NCBI RefSeq assembly: GCF_035046485.1
Contig: NC_085137.1
Span: 456,625,004-456,689,003 of the forward strand
Direction of reading: 5' to 3'
Length of the DNA: 64,000 bases
Source of the DNA: Aedes albopictus
Lineage: Eukaryota; Arthropoda; Insecta; Diptera; Culicidae
The translations under genes and the position numbers were made by a program. Below are positions 23,200-32,695 of this stretch, piece by piece. The notes under the pieces are model-generated. The model searched no databases, was not told the DNA's origin, and saw only the letters and a program-made list of their open reading frames with translations. Position 1 is the first letter of the stretch. Each line of letters opens with the position of its first letter.

Positions 23200-23560
23200 G
23201 TAACAAGTATTTATACCCGTAACAAGACATGAAATATCACTATAGTGTCCCTAAATGACATTTGAGATTTCACGAGCTTCACGGATCCCAGTAGATTATG
23301 CAATGCTATTATTTATGGCGAAAACCCATAAAATTATTCTTCTACATTTAAAGGACTTTACAACAGGACAGTTTGGAACACCTAGAACATCCCAGAATAT
23401 ATAACACCTTTTCATATCATTGACGAAGGTTAAATGAATACATATGAACGTAACCCATAATCAAATTCAGCTTTTAGAACAACTGGTATGCCAATTATTT
23501 CGTTTCTCCAAACTTCATGGTGTTCAGGATGTTCTAGGTTATCAGTCATGTCTCAAATAC
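23200..23560. repeat. Further unit of the ~300-bp tandem repeat
   Basis: It shares 'gattatgcaatgctatt' and 'atcactatagtgtccctaaatgaca'-like blocks with the units at 14257-15010. This places the R1-like insertion inside an array of the repeat. Confidence 0.55.
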
Positions 23561-23565
23561 AAATA

Positions 23566-23834
23566 CCGTCTACCCCCGTTGGTTTGAACGACACCTCATG
23601 CAAACCAACGGGGTTCGTTTTTTAATTTGATCTTCTAGTAACCCTGTGGACATCGAAAAACACACTGATGGTAACCGTTTTTGATGTTTTGTTTTGATTC
23701 TGCGTTCCGTTTCACCCCGTTCCATGAGCAGAATGACGTTTGAACCATTTTTAGTTTGAACGATGTGCAGATTACAGGGGGTCAAATTTAAAAGTGTTCA
23801 GATTAGATGAGGTCAAACCAACGGGGGTGGACGG
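23566..23834. mobile_element. TA-flanked MITE, CCGTCTACCCCCGTTGG family, copy 1 (269 bp)
   Basis: CCGTCTACCCCCGTTGGTTT is mirrored at the right end (AACCAACGGGGGTGGACGG). TA lies outside each end (23564-23565, 23835-23836). A second, shorter copy lies at 37926-38094 and shares internal text such as 'ctagtaaccc' and 'acctcatgca'. Confidence 0.8.
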
Positions 23835-24364
23835 TATTACAATTTTTTCGGGATGCTAACATAAGGACAAACGTCTTGACATCCCGCTTCAACAGTGCAT
23901 CAGAACTTCAGACGCACAAATCTCAAGAAGCATACTTCAAACAACGGAGCGTTTTATTATTCTGTTCTTGCTCACTTGTAATAAGCTTAAAATGAGAATC
24001 TCAAGTGTGCTGATTTTGTTTACGAAGAGATTTGTGCCCTCGAAATCGTGAGTAGGTGCCAAAGTCAGCCATTGTGGCGGCCATTTTGAGATTCTAACAA
24101 GTCTGTCCATAAGGCTGCATTTCAAAAGGCTGAATGCACAAAAGGGTGAATACGAAAGGCTGAAATTAAGAAACTGTAACATAAGGCTGAAATTACAAAA
24201 GGCTGAAAATTGAAAAGGCTGAAAATACGAAAATTCATATATAAGTTACAGTATTTTTTTTCCTTTTTTGCCTTAAGCCGAAAGAGAGATGGTTCTTGAA
24301 AAAGTGAATGTTCATGGTGAGGGCTCGGGTTCAGTTTGGCTTTCTATTCCGCAGAATTATCACC

Positions 24365-24437
24365 TGTTCTGTGGCTTAGTTGGTTAAAGCACCGGTCTAG
24401 CGAATACGGGGTCGTGGGTTCAAATCCCACCAGAACG
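24365..24437 (+). tRNA. tRNA-like sequence (tRNA pseudogene or SINE head)
   Basis: The acceptor TGTTCTG pairs with CAGAACG, the D arm is GCTT…AAGC, and the T arm is GTGGG-TTCAAAT-CCCAC with a good B box. The anticodon arm is poor: CCGGT does not pair with the following bases and the loop around CTAGCGA is too long. A functional tRNA is therefore unlikely. A relative with the same D stem and CTAGCGA lies at 60036-60107 on the other strand, so a dispersed SINE-type family is more likely. Confidence 0.45.
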
Positions 24438-24790
24438 CGATTTTTTTCAAAAATTCATCCCTCAATTTGTCAATTAGCAACATTCTGTGTCTTCTAACTA
24501 CAAGTTTTTCTGTATATGCTATTCGTTTGAGAAATTCTGTCTTAGTAATGTAGGCGTTCAATAATGCATAGGATTATGACCAGTCGTAAAACTTTCTGAT
24601 ACAGAACAAAGTAACTAAAGCATGTTCCCCCAAAATGGGTTAGTTTGGCCAACCATGAACTAGGGGACGGTAGGACGGTCAAACGTCAAGCTCAAGCAAA
24701 ACTAATGCGAGTGCCACGGCTGGGTAATCGACCAACAAGCAAATGTTCAAGGAGACCGTAAAATTAGTGTATGTAGGGTGACAAAGGGTA

Positions 24791-24953
24791 TTATCGGCAG
24801 GTCCGTTCTCTTCGTTATGAGGGGTTTTTATGGACCAAATTGCCTGAAATTTGGGCATGTAACTCAGCTTGGTTGGGAAGGATTGGATGCCAAATCTGAG
24901 TTCAACAGGTTTCAAAAAACCCCCCATGACGAAGAGAACAAAACTGCCGATAA
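24791..24953. mobile_element. TA-flanked MITE, 163 bp
   Basis: TTATCGGCAGGTCCGTTCTC at the left is mirrored (GAGAACAAAACTGCCGATAA) at the right, with TA at 24789-24790 and 24954-24955. It is nested in the foldback element. Confidence 0.75.
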
Positions 24954-25053
24954 TACGTAAGTTCCCCTATCTAATTGTTTCCAATTAGAGTGATATGTCT
25001 GTTTGTTTGTGTTGTTTGTGTTAAGGTTAGTCTTTGGGCTGGTACATTTGAAA

Positions 25054-25158
25054 ACAAGCCTTTTGTACGTAACCCCATTTTTCTTCAATGAAGGATTCAA
25101 TTTGTAACAATTTACCGAAGACAGTATTCTGTTTTATGGGGTTACGTACAAAAGGCTG
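25054..25158. repeat. Hairpin with 21-bp arms
   Basis: GCCTTTTGTACGTAACCCCA is mirrored by TGGGGTTACGTACAAAAGGC, separated by about 60 bp. The right arm leads directly into the middle 'aaggctgaa' array. Confidence 0.65.
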
Positions 25159-26141
25159 AATTATGAAAGGCTGAAATAACATAAGGCTGAATCACAAAAG
25201 GCTGAAATTACAAAAGGCTGAATGCATCAAAAGGCTGAAATTACAAAAGGCTGAATGCATAAAAAGGCTGAAATAACACAAGGCTGCAATAGTTATTCGA
25301 CTCAGACAAACAGGCGTATCACTCTGATTGGGAATAATGACATATATACACTGATTAAACGGTCTTTATGAAGATTTGCTATGTGATCGATTACCCAGCC
25401 GTGGCACTCGCATTGGTTTTTCTTGAGCTTGATGTTTGGCTGTCCTACCTTCCCCTATTTCATGGTTGGCCATACTAAGCCATATGCTTCACTTACTATG
25501 TTCTGAATCGGAAATTATGACTGGTCATAATGCTATGCATTATTGAACCCCTAAATTACTAAGACAATATGCTTCAAAAGAATAGCATACATTTCAAAGA
25601 AGGGAAAATCTTGTATGAGATTGTTAGTATCGACAACAATCTCCGAAACAACATGACTAGAAAGAATAGCTCATGTTTAAAGAAGGAAAAATTAACGATA
25701 GGTATAAATATTATCAGTTCCTTTCTGTGTTTGTTGGTATGCATCATAAGCCTCTTCACTAAGCTCAGTTTCCAAGCTAAGGCATGTGCTGAGGGTTACG
25801 TGTTCGGGCCAAGAACGTTTCATTATGAAATGTTTCTTGACTCCCTTCCTTTGGCATTGAGCATCTTTGTGCCCCTTACACGATATGCCAAAGCTGAGAA
25901 GCAGGCTTTATCTCAGTTGGGGCGTAACTCCAAGAAAATGAGGAAGTGCTATAGCTTGTATATGCATTTTCGTAATTTCAGCATTTTCAATTTTCAGCCT
26001 TTTGTTATTTCAGCCATATGTTACAGTTTCTCAATTTCAGCCTTTCGTATTCAGCCTTTTGTGCATTCTGCCTTCAGAAATTCAGCCTTATGTTACCATC
26101 CCGTTTTATGAAATGTGTGAATTTATACAGCCATTTCTATG

Positions 26142-26182
26142 TTGGGGTCATATATGACCCCTCCGGCTCCAAAGGGTTAAAA
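26142..26182. mobile_element. Terminal fragment of a piggyBac-like MITE
   Basis: GGGGTCATATATGACCCC followed by TCCGGCTCCAAAGGG and TTAA matches the end of the complete 115-bp element at 35283-35397. The partner end was not found nearby, so this is probably a solo end. Confidence 0.55.
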
Positions 26183-26460
26183 AATTTAGTAAAAATCTGT
26201 GGGAAATTTTTGCCATACATAATGTTTACTGCAACATTTGCGCCACCTAGTGAGACCATTCTAAGGTAAAGTCATCTAAAACGCATCCTGAGAAAAGAAT
26301 CCAATTCTGTTTCTATTTTTTTTTGAAACTGTAACCAATTTGATCAAACTTAAATATTTCATTTTCGTATGTTGGATTTGAGTGTTGTCCAATGTAAAAG
26401 ACGTATATCAACAAATCTAATTGTTTCTCTCCCATTAATTAATTTCCCATTCGCCCGTAG

Positions 26461-26631
26461 TTGAAATTCCTCAACTACGAACAGCTCGAGCAGCGGCTGG
26501 CCAGCATCGACAAGGAGATGGAGAAGGAACTAGCCGAAACGAACAAGCGCTACCACGCCAAGCGGAAGCCCATCATCGACGCCATCGAGGCCAAACAGCA
26601 GAAGCGACAGCAAAAGCACGAGGAATTTTGA
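26461..26631 (+). CDS. hpo: Hippo/MST kinase (hpo), last coding exon: SARAH domain
   Basis: The exon follows a pyrimidine-rich tract ending cgcccgtag and reads 56 codons to TGA. The encoded LKFLNYEQLEQRLASIDKE, then YHAKRKPIIDAIEAK, is the C-terminal SARAH coiled coil of Hippo/MST1/2 kinases; the pattern L-x-QRL-x-x-ID-x-EME and AKR-x-PI-x-DA is diagnostic from family knowledge. SARAH mediates homodimerisation and binding to Salvador and RASSF in the Hippo growth-control pathway in the cytoplasm. The exon is much more GC-rich and codon-like than its surroundings. The kinase domain and the other exons were not found in the upstream 26 kb, so a very long intron is implied. Gene identity is strong; the exact splice phase is not proven. 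Confidence 0.9.
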   Translation: MKFLNYEQLEQRLASIDKEMEKELAETNKRYHAKRKPIIDAIEAKQQKRQQKHEEF

Positions 26632-27197
26632 GTTTTCTTTTGGCTACGACCTACGACGAACGCTAGAAATGAAACGAGGAGTGCTACCCAAGAATCCCAG
26701 ATTTGTAGAAAAGGAAACTATAGAACTATAGTAATCAATCGCAAAGACGTCGTTTTTAGGAACCTACTGATGTCGGTTTAGTTGAAAATTGTTTAATTTA
26801 TAAGAAGAAAAACAGAACTTTAGTGAGCTTTCACCGAATCAAACCATATTGATTGTATCGTTTTCATACTGAGTTTTTCTCCGCTTGGAAAAGAAACCTT
26901 TTAGCCCTAGATGCATTTAAGGAAATTTTAGTTTTTTTTTTCTATTAGGAAGCTGTTTTTATTTATACGTAGAAGTTCCGCGACCGACACGGAAGGAAGA
27001 ATATCCTGACTGCCTACAAGCCTGAAATGCCGAGCGGAATCATTTTAGCAAAAGAAAGAAAAAAAACTAATTAAGTGCTATTTTAAAAATGGTGAAGCCA
27101 AGTATGGATCTTTCGAATTTATGAACTAATATCTATTAAATTTGTATTACTTCGAACAAGAACAGCCAGAAAACTAGAGAGAGAAAAAAACAAAACA
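26632..27197 (+). other. Probable hpo 3' UTR
   Basis: Unique AT-rich sequence without inverted repeats follows the stop codon and ends where a MITE begins. An ATTAAA hexamer near 27137 could direct polyadenylation; no canonical AATAAA was seen in this stretch. Confidence 0.5.
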
Positions 27198-27204
27198 GAT
27201 GTAG

Positions 27205-27467
27205 CACAGACAAACAGACGTAACACTTGCGAAATTTCCATCGACCACGCTTTTAACGATCATTTTAAATTTTCATAGTCGTGGCTTTCACAACCAGAGG
27301 CGCGCACATCGTTTTTCTATGCGTTTGGCGTTTCACACTAGCGCCTTCTGTTGACGATATGGCACAACACAGTGATTCGTGCAACTTTTCCACCAGGTGA
27401 TGGTAGTGTGAACTGGGCGATGGATTTTCATGAAAATCGTTCAAGGTGTTACGTCTGTTTGTCTGTG
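27205..27467 (+). mobile_element. 263-bp MITE with 7-bp duplication (family E), copy 1
   Basis: The ends are CACAGACAAACAGACGTAAC and its mirror. GATGTAG stands on both sides (27198-27204, 27468-27474). It has the same length, and nearly the same sequence, as the copies at 44211-44473 and 47038-47300. It lies next to the hpo 3' UTR. Confidence 0.9.
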
Positions 27468-27474
27468 GATGTAG

Positions 27475-28207
27475 TAAGTTATTCATTTTCCTACAACGCC
27501 ACAGGATTTATACTTTTCGGAACACGCCTTTTTCGTTTCAATGATTGTTGGGAACTTTATGCGGATTTGTTGTTTCATCTTCCGTCCTCATCGCAAGAAC
27601 ATACATTTACCCATCTATGCCTGAATCTATAGTAAGTGAAACTATGAAAATGATCATCCTGTCGATGCCAAAATTATCCTTCCCTAAAGTATTCTTTTAC
27701 ACCCTTGCACTTTGTCGATTTGTTTGTTTGGTCTTCGCATATGGTGGTTAAAATTGTGTCGATTATAGTATCAAATTAACAAGATGTGTACCCTCGCGTT
27801 CATTACAATAATTTCAGTGTTGGCTCCCATTTGGTGTTGTAAGGGTCGGTATTTCACCATATCTGCTAGAGCAGGAGCAAAATGTCATGTCTAACACTTC
27901 TTCTCTAGCAGAGATAATGAAGGTAGGGCGGTTGCCTATGTTAAGTCATCCAAGTTCTGTACTATTTAAGTAATCCATAAAACTGGAACCTCTCAAAGTA
28001 AATATCTTAGGTACCCCAGATGATATGGAGAGCATCACTGCCAACAATGAGCGGAAAATCTTTGCAGTGCAGTATGCGACCGGGATGATTGCAGCATTCG
28101 TACCGGGATAATTTGTCATGCAGTAAATAAACCGAACAATAGGCCTATTTTCTGTTGAGCTTTCCAACAGATACCTCATGACCTCATGAGGTATCAAATG
28201 ACACATT
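27475..28207. other. AT-rich stretch, nothing recognised
   Basis: No supported gene or repeat structure was seen. The small open frames here have no recognisable composition or motifs. Confidence 0.4.
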
Positions 28208-28465
28208 CGACCGTAAACCCTCAAATATTTTTACATATTCGGATTCCTTGTTAAATTTTCAATTAACAGTTAGTTTTCATTGGAAAAGTATGTTAAAAAC
28301 GGGAATGAGTAGCGTGACGTTACAACGTTGTAACGTCACGCTACTTATTTCCATTTTTAACATACTTTTCCAATGAAAACTAACTGTTTAACAGATTAAA
28401 CTTATTGGAAATTTTACAAGGAATCCGAATATGCAAAAATATTTGAGGGTTTACGGTTGAATCTA
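28208..28465. repeat. Long palindrome, about 258 bp, with near-perfect centre
   Basis: The centre GTGACGTTACAACGTTGTAACGTCAC is a perfect palindrome at about 28322. The arms continue outward through 'catacttttccaatgaaaac' and 'atatttgagggtttacgg' with a short gap. The arrangement is that of a MITE with almost no loop. A target duplication was not resolved. Confidence 0.75.
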
Positions 28466-28548
28466 CGAGTTATAGTGAAAAATCTGACAGAAAAGGCGTC
28501 AAAACGTTGTAACGTTACGGCAGAATGTGTCTCATACTAGGTCTCATA

Positions 28549-28671
28549 GGGGAACCAACGTATTTTGGACACAGCGTTACGCCAATATATTTTGGACACT
28601 TCCATTTGTTTTTGCCGTAAGTTTCCAAAAAATATTGGCGCGTTGCTGTGTCCAAAATATGTTGATTCCCC
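28549..28671. mobile_element. TA-flanked MITE, 123 bp
   Basis: GGGGAACCAACGTATTTTGG at the left is mirrored at the right, TA is duplicated at 28547-28548 and 28672-28673, and inner repeats of 'attttggacac' occur. It borders the endonuclease fragment. Confidence 0.8.
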
Positions 28672-28673
28672 TA

Positions 28674-28946
28674 CATCTTCGGTAGTAAGCTCAGAGACGA
28701 GTGTAGCAACGATTGCGTTGTCGACTAGCACACATGCTCGAGGCATGACATGCGAGTTTACCAGTTAATTTTTACTGAAAGTGTCAGACACCGGTGGCTA
28801 CCTAGATTGAAATTCCTCTTACTAAAGCAAAGCTCTTGGACTAAAACCACTTGGTCTGCAACGATTTGCATAATTCTGTTAAGATTGATCGTTGCTGTTT
28901 TTTCATGCAGAAGATTAATCTGAGCTGTCCTAACCGTCGTAGCCAC
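28674..28946 (-). pseudogene. Fragment of a non-LTR retrotransposon endonuclease
   Basis: TAQINLLHEKTATINLNRIM followed by VLVQELCF is the usual N-terminus of an APE-type endonuclease (Asn, then Glu of the QE motif). A second frame gives RACVLVDNAIVATLVSELTT, the next conserved block. The fragment is about 90 codons with one frameshift and ends at the MITE. The clade cannot be settled. Confidence 0.65.
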
Positions 28947-28969
28947 TACCCTAACTAGGCAAGATCAGA

Positions 28970-29118
28970 CTTTTTGCAATCGCAGCCCAAAAAAGAGCAG
29001 CGGCGATAAATCAAATTCGGAATCGACTGCAGAACGCCAGAGGCAAGAGAAATTTAAGAAGATTGGCTGAATATCTCTGGGAAACACAAGAACAGTTGCG
29101 CCATTGCTCCAGTTAGCG
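28970..29118 (+). pseudogene. Short open frame, possible retroelement fragment
   Basis: About 48 codons (AIAAQKRAAAINQIRNRLQN, then a basic stretch, then EYLWETQEQLRHC) form a charged helical sequence with better coding bias than its neighbours. It has no start codon and no recognised family; a gag/ORF1 remnant is one guess. Confidence 0.25.
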
Positions 29119-29339
29119 CTGTAAGGAGAAATTTGTAATTGCAAGCCCGTTACCCTACTTGGAAACTAGATAGACCAGATAGACAGAATACACTGGAACC
29201 TATTTTTATGCCATAAGCTGGGGGTGCATTAATTAAAATTGTGCATGCATTAATAAGGGCATACAAAGAGGAAATTTTGTGCATAAATTAAGTCAGGGCT
29301 TTAAGGCGGGAACTTACTTCGCGGGAACAGGTCTTGCTC

Positions 29340-29495
29340 CTGGGCATTCCAGAAAGTTCCCAGAGAGCCCAAACAAGGGAGTTCCAAGGGGCTTCCGAGG
29401 CTTTTCAGAGGATTGTTTCAAAGGATTTAAGGGCGTTCCGACGGGTTTCATTGGCGTTTCAATGGGATTTCAGGGGCGTTTAATAGTAGTACGGA
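29340..29495. repeat. Short array of 'ggggtttc-aggggc' repeats
   Basis: Degenerate G-rich units of about 12-15 bp, the same type as 31030-31360 and the complement of 31365-31760 and 33000-33510. Confidence 0.6.
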
Positions 29496-29692
29496 GGTTT
29501 CAGCCCAACTAATATTTTCAGCGCTATAAGCTTCAGTCATTTGCTTTCTGTCGTGTAAACAATCGAATTGAAGCAGTCAACACTGAATAAAAGAGAAGCT
29601 AGTCAAATCTAAACCATAAGCTATTACACGGCTGCAAAACAAGCACCATACAACTATCAAACTCGGTTTTCTGAAATCAATCATTTGTTACT

Positions 29693-30255
29693 GGGACTGC
29701 CTTTACTGCACTCTATTCCAACTCCGGGAGAATTCCCGGAAGATGTGAAAACTTGAACAAATCGATTAGGAGTCACCACTAACAGCACAGCTGCTACTAT
29801 TCAGTACAATTCGTAATACTGACAAATCACCAAACCAGCAGCGCTTTGATGGCTGTTATGCAATATCATTACAACTGGAAGCTGTAATAAAGAAACTGTT
29901 GGTATACCAACACGGCTGGTCGGATGAAACATCATTGTCAAAACAAACTTTAAACGGAATATATAGCTACTACACAAATACTTTACAGCTATCCATCTCT
30001 TTGCTGTGAAATTATTTGGGTTGCTTTTATTGCACTTTAATCCAACTCCGAAAGATTTGCCGGAAGCTGTGCAAATCGAATAAGAGTCCCAACCAATAAA
30101 ACAGCTGCTTTTATACAGTACGTTTTGTAATGTTGCCAAATACACAAAACAGAAGCGCTTCGTAGCTGTTCAAAGAACACTCTTTCAGCTAGAAGCTGTG
30201 ACGAAGAACCTGTTGGCGCAACCACACAGCTTGTTCAATGTAAACATGATTGCGT
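29693..30255. repeat. Direct tandem duplication, about 325-bp period
   Basis: Two diverged copies begin near 29693 and 30017. They share 'actttaatccaactccg', '(g/c)cggaagctgtg', 'aacagctgctttta', 'cagcgcttcg(t/a)' and 'agaacctgttggc' blocks in the same order. No protein frame is conserved between them. Confidence 0.65.
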
Positions 30256-30379
30256 TTGACGTTTCACAAGCTTTTGCAGCAAGATGAAGTTGGGTAAGGT
30301 TTCATGTGACACAATTATAAAGCCTTGTCTGGAGTAAATCAAAACGGGCTATTTTCTATACTATTTATATATAACAGTG

Positions 30380-30450
30380 TAGCAGCGAGGACATCATCGG
30401 GACCAGTGGATACGGAGATCGGGAGTTCGATTCCAAGTAGCGGCAAGTAC
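30380..30450 (+). repeat. tRNA-like (SINE-type) segment
   Basis: 'gggagttcgattcc' is a good B box; an A-box-like 'agcagcgaggacatc' lies about 45 bp upstream. No complete cloverleaf is visible. Confidence 0.4.
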
Positions 30451-30508
30451 TTTAATTATTGAATTTTAAAAGCGATAATTCCAGTTCCACATGTATTGTG
30501 TCACGGTA

Positions 30509-30722
30509 CAGGTCGGACTCGATTCTGGTCGATCAGGTTCTGGCGCTTCCCAACATAATATCTCGGAAAAGGAATGCAGTAAGAAGCTGAAATTTTGGCT
30601 GATCACTAATCAAAGTTGGTTTGACAATATATCAAAATTTCAGCTTTATAGGGCATTCCGTTCCCCAGATATATGTTTGAGAAGCATCAGGACTCGACTC
30701 CGGATAATCGGAGTCCGACCTG
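30509..30722. mobile_element. TA-flanked MITE, 214 bp
   Basis: CAGGTCGGACTCGATTCTGG at the left and its diverged mirror ending GAGTCCGACCTG at the right, with TA at 30507-30508 and 30723-30724. Internal 'agctgaaattttg' also pairs with 'caaaatttcagct'. Confidence 0.8.
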
Positions 30723-31029
30723 TATCCATAACCTAATTATATTTAATCCAATAATTTGGGGATGTCGTATAAATATTATTAAACAACTGTGAAAAGGCTG
30801 AAAAAGCGCCTTCTCAAGATGTTATTCAGTTAGTGGTTACACAGGAGCCGAGAAAAGAGCCATGACTTGGTGGCATAGAAGCTGCTCGCACAGCATATAC
30901 ATGTGGATTAAGTTCGCCAGATTCATTGGTATAGGGCTTGCATAGAAGCTTCCGTCCATATGTACAACATAGTAACTCAGCATCAAGCCGTATTGAGGAC
31001 GCTTTGTTGACGTTTAGATCCACAATAAA

Positions 31030-31760
31030 TGTTAGTTGGGAGGGACGGTTTAAGGAATCTTAAGGGCGATTCCAGGGGGTCTCAGGAGTCTTTAATGATC
31101 GCTACAAGGGATTTTAGGAACGTTTCAAGGCATTTCAGAGTTTCAGGGGTTTCAAAGAACGTTGTAAGTGCGACCCGAGTGGTTTCAGGGGCATCTGAAA
31201 GCATATCAGGGACACTGCAAGCCATTTTCAGGGGTGTTTCTGAAGCAGCCTTTAAAGGCGGTCCAAGGGGCTTTGAAGGCATTTCAAATTGATTATCTGG
31301 ATTTAAAGGGCACTGCAATTGGTTTATGGTGGCTTCAGGGGCATTTCAAAGCATTTCAAAGCCGCTTCAAGCCCCTGAAACGCCCTTGAGACCTTCAGGT
31401 ACCCCCTGAATCCCCCTAGGAACCCCTTAAACGCCTCTGAGACCTCCCAAAACATCTCTGAGTACTCCCTGGTACGCCCCTGAGACCCATGAGGCGCTCC
31501 AGACTCCCTGGAATCCCCTGAAATCCATTAAGACCCCCTAAAACGCCCCTGAGACCTTCAGGTAACCTCTTAGACCTCCTGAAACGTTCTTTCGACCACC
31601 AAATTCCCCCTGAAACCCCCTGGGTTCTTCTGAAAAGCCCCTGAGACTTCCTGGAATGCCCCTGAGACCCCATGCAGTGCCTCAGAATCCATTGACACCT
31701 CCAGGTACTCCGCCAAAACGCCCCGAGATTCCTTTGGAACGCACAGTGGTTCCGCCATAG
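31030..31760. repeat. Inverted pair of degenerate minisatellite arrays
   Basis: 31030-31360 is made of 'aggggtttcaagggcatt' type units; from about 31365 the complement takes over ('ccctgaaacgcccctgagac'). The two arrays meet head to head near 31362. Open frames here are repeat artefacts. Confidence 0.7.
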
Positions 31761-31811
31761 GTCATTAATCCAAAAATTTGACCACGGTATCATTGTGGTT
31801 ACATAAAGTTT

Positions 31812-31971
31812 CCCAAGCAACACACATGTTATATAAGAGTAACGGCAGTGCCGATTTTGGTTGTATAGAAGTTAATTTGACGGCATTCTACCATTGTGTT
31901 AGAATAACGTCAAATTAACTTCTATACAACTACACTGCCGTAACTTTTATATGGCATGCGTGTTACTTGGG
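31812..31971. mobile_element. CCCAAG-ended MITE, 160 bp
   Basis: The ends are CCCAAGCAACACACATG and, in reverse complement, CCCAAGTAACACGCATG, with TT on both sides. Inner arms 'ttgtatagaagttaatttga' pair across a small loop. The CCCAAGTAACAC end and 2-bp duplication resemble family D. A diverged relative of the inner arms is at 48985-49120. Confidence 0.75.
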
Positions 31972-32369
31972 TTAATGCTTTAATAATTTGAATCAATCAT
32001 TACATTTATCAAATGTATGCCGAAACTTTACGTAGAGCTCATGATAGTAGATGTTCTTGAATAGACATTTTAATTTAATTTTCTAATTTCAGTCCTATGT
32101 ATTCATTACTCTAATAAAATGTCTCAATCATTCGACACATTCGACACGTATTTGGTTGATTGTGTTCGATTCTTACATAGTTTGAATCCATGTTAATCAT
32201 AAATTTAGATGCCATTCTTTGTCACTTTATTTGAATAAGGGTAACTGAATTAGATGCTTTTTCCTCAAAGTATAAAAAACGGTAAATTTTCAATGAGCCG
32301 GAACAAATGTTTCTCCTTCCGACCCCTTCGGACGTTCTTCCCTATAATCTTAAACAATTATTTACTGGC
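31972..32369. other. AT-rich stretch, nothing recognised
   Basis: No gene or clear repeat was identified. Confidence 0.35.
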
Positions 32370-32695
32370 GGATTCAGCTGCGACCGTTTACGATCAGATT
32401 GGTGCTAGTCAAAAGTTTTTGATAGCTCATTATATAAGTCATAAATGGTCCAAATTTCAATGCATTCGGTTCATTGAATCCGGAGATATAACAGCTTGAA
32501 GTTGGCCATCAAATAATTATACCTTTTTCTAGACTCTTTATAACTTCGTGAAGAATATCCCGATCATTTTCAAATTTTGATCACTACTGATACACAGCTA
32601 ATTGATCAACTTACAGTGATAATTTGAGAATATTTGATGCACTTTTCGAAAAGTTACAGCTACTTGAACATTTTTGAAGGTGAAAATTTTACCGG
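32370..32695. mobile_element. Half copy of the 57486-58082 element family
   Basis: Blocks 'gctcattatataagtcata', 'ttcggagatataacagct', 'acctttttctaga' and 'tgatcaactcacagt' match 57797-58050 in the same order and orientation. The 5' half and the CAGGGGATAG end are absent. The copy ends where a palindromic array begins. Confidence 0.7.

Larger units (their letters stand above)
24111..26095. repeat. Foldback element with 'aaggctgaa' minisatellite arms
   Basis: The left array (24111-24240) and a middle array (25149-25290) consist of AAGGCTGAAATTAC-type units. The right array (25962-26095) carries the complement (TTCAGCCTTTTGT). Inside these, 24525-24755 and 25360-25570 form a second, unique inverted pair sharing 'gggtaatcga' and 'gtgccacggctgg'. 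The whole 2 kb can fold on itself, as in foldback (FB/Galileo-like) elements. It hosts a tRNA-like sequence, a 163-bp MITE and a hairpin. No end duplication was found. The open frame at 25569-26111 reads into the arrays and is not a gene. Confidence 0.7.

Noticed and set aside
24365..24437. Functional nuclear tRNA gene
   Set aside because: Acceptor, D and T arms fold but the anticodon arm does not, and a relative exists elsewhere in the window, so a SINE head or pseudogene is more likely.
25569..26111. 180-codon open frame on the + strand with a hydrophobic stretch
   Set aside because: Its C-terminal part is translated 'ttcagccttttg' minisatellite and the whole frame spans foldback arms. No splice signals or family resemblance.
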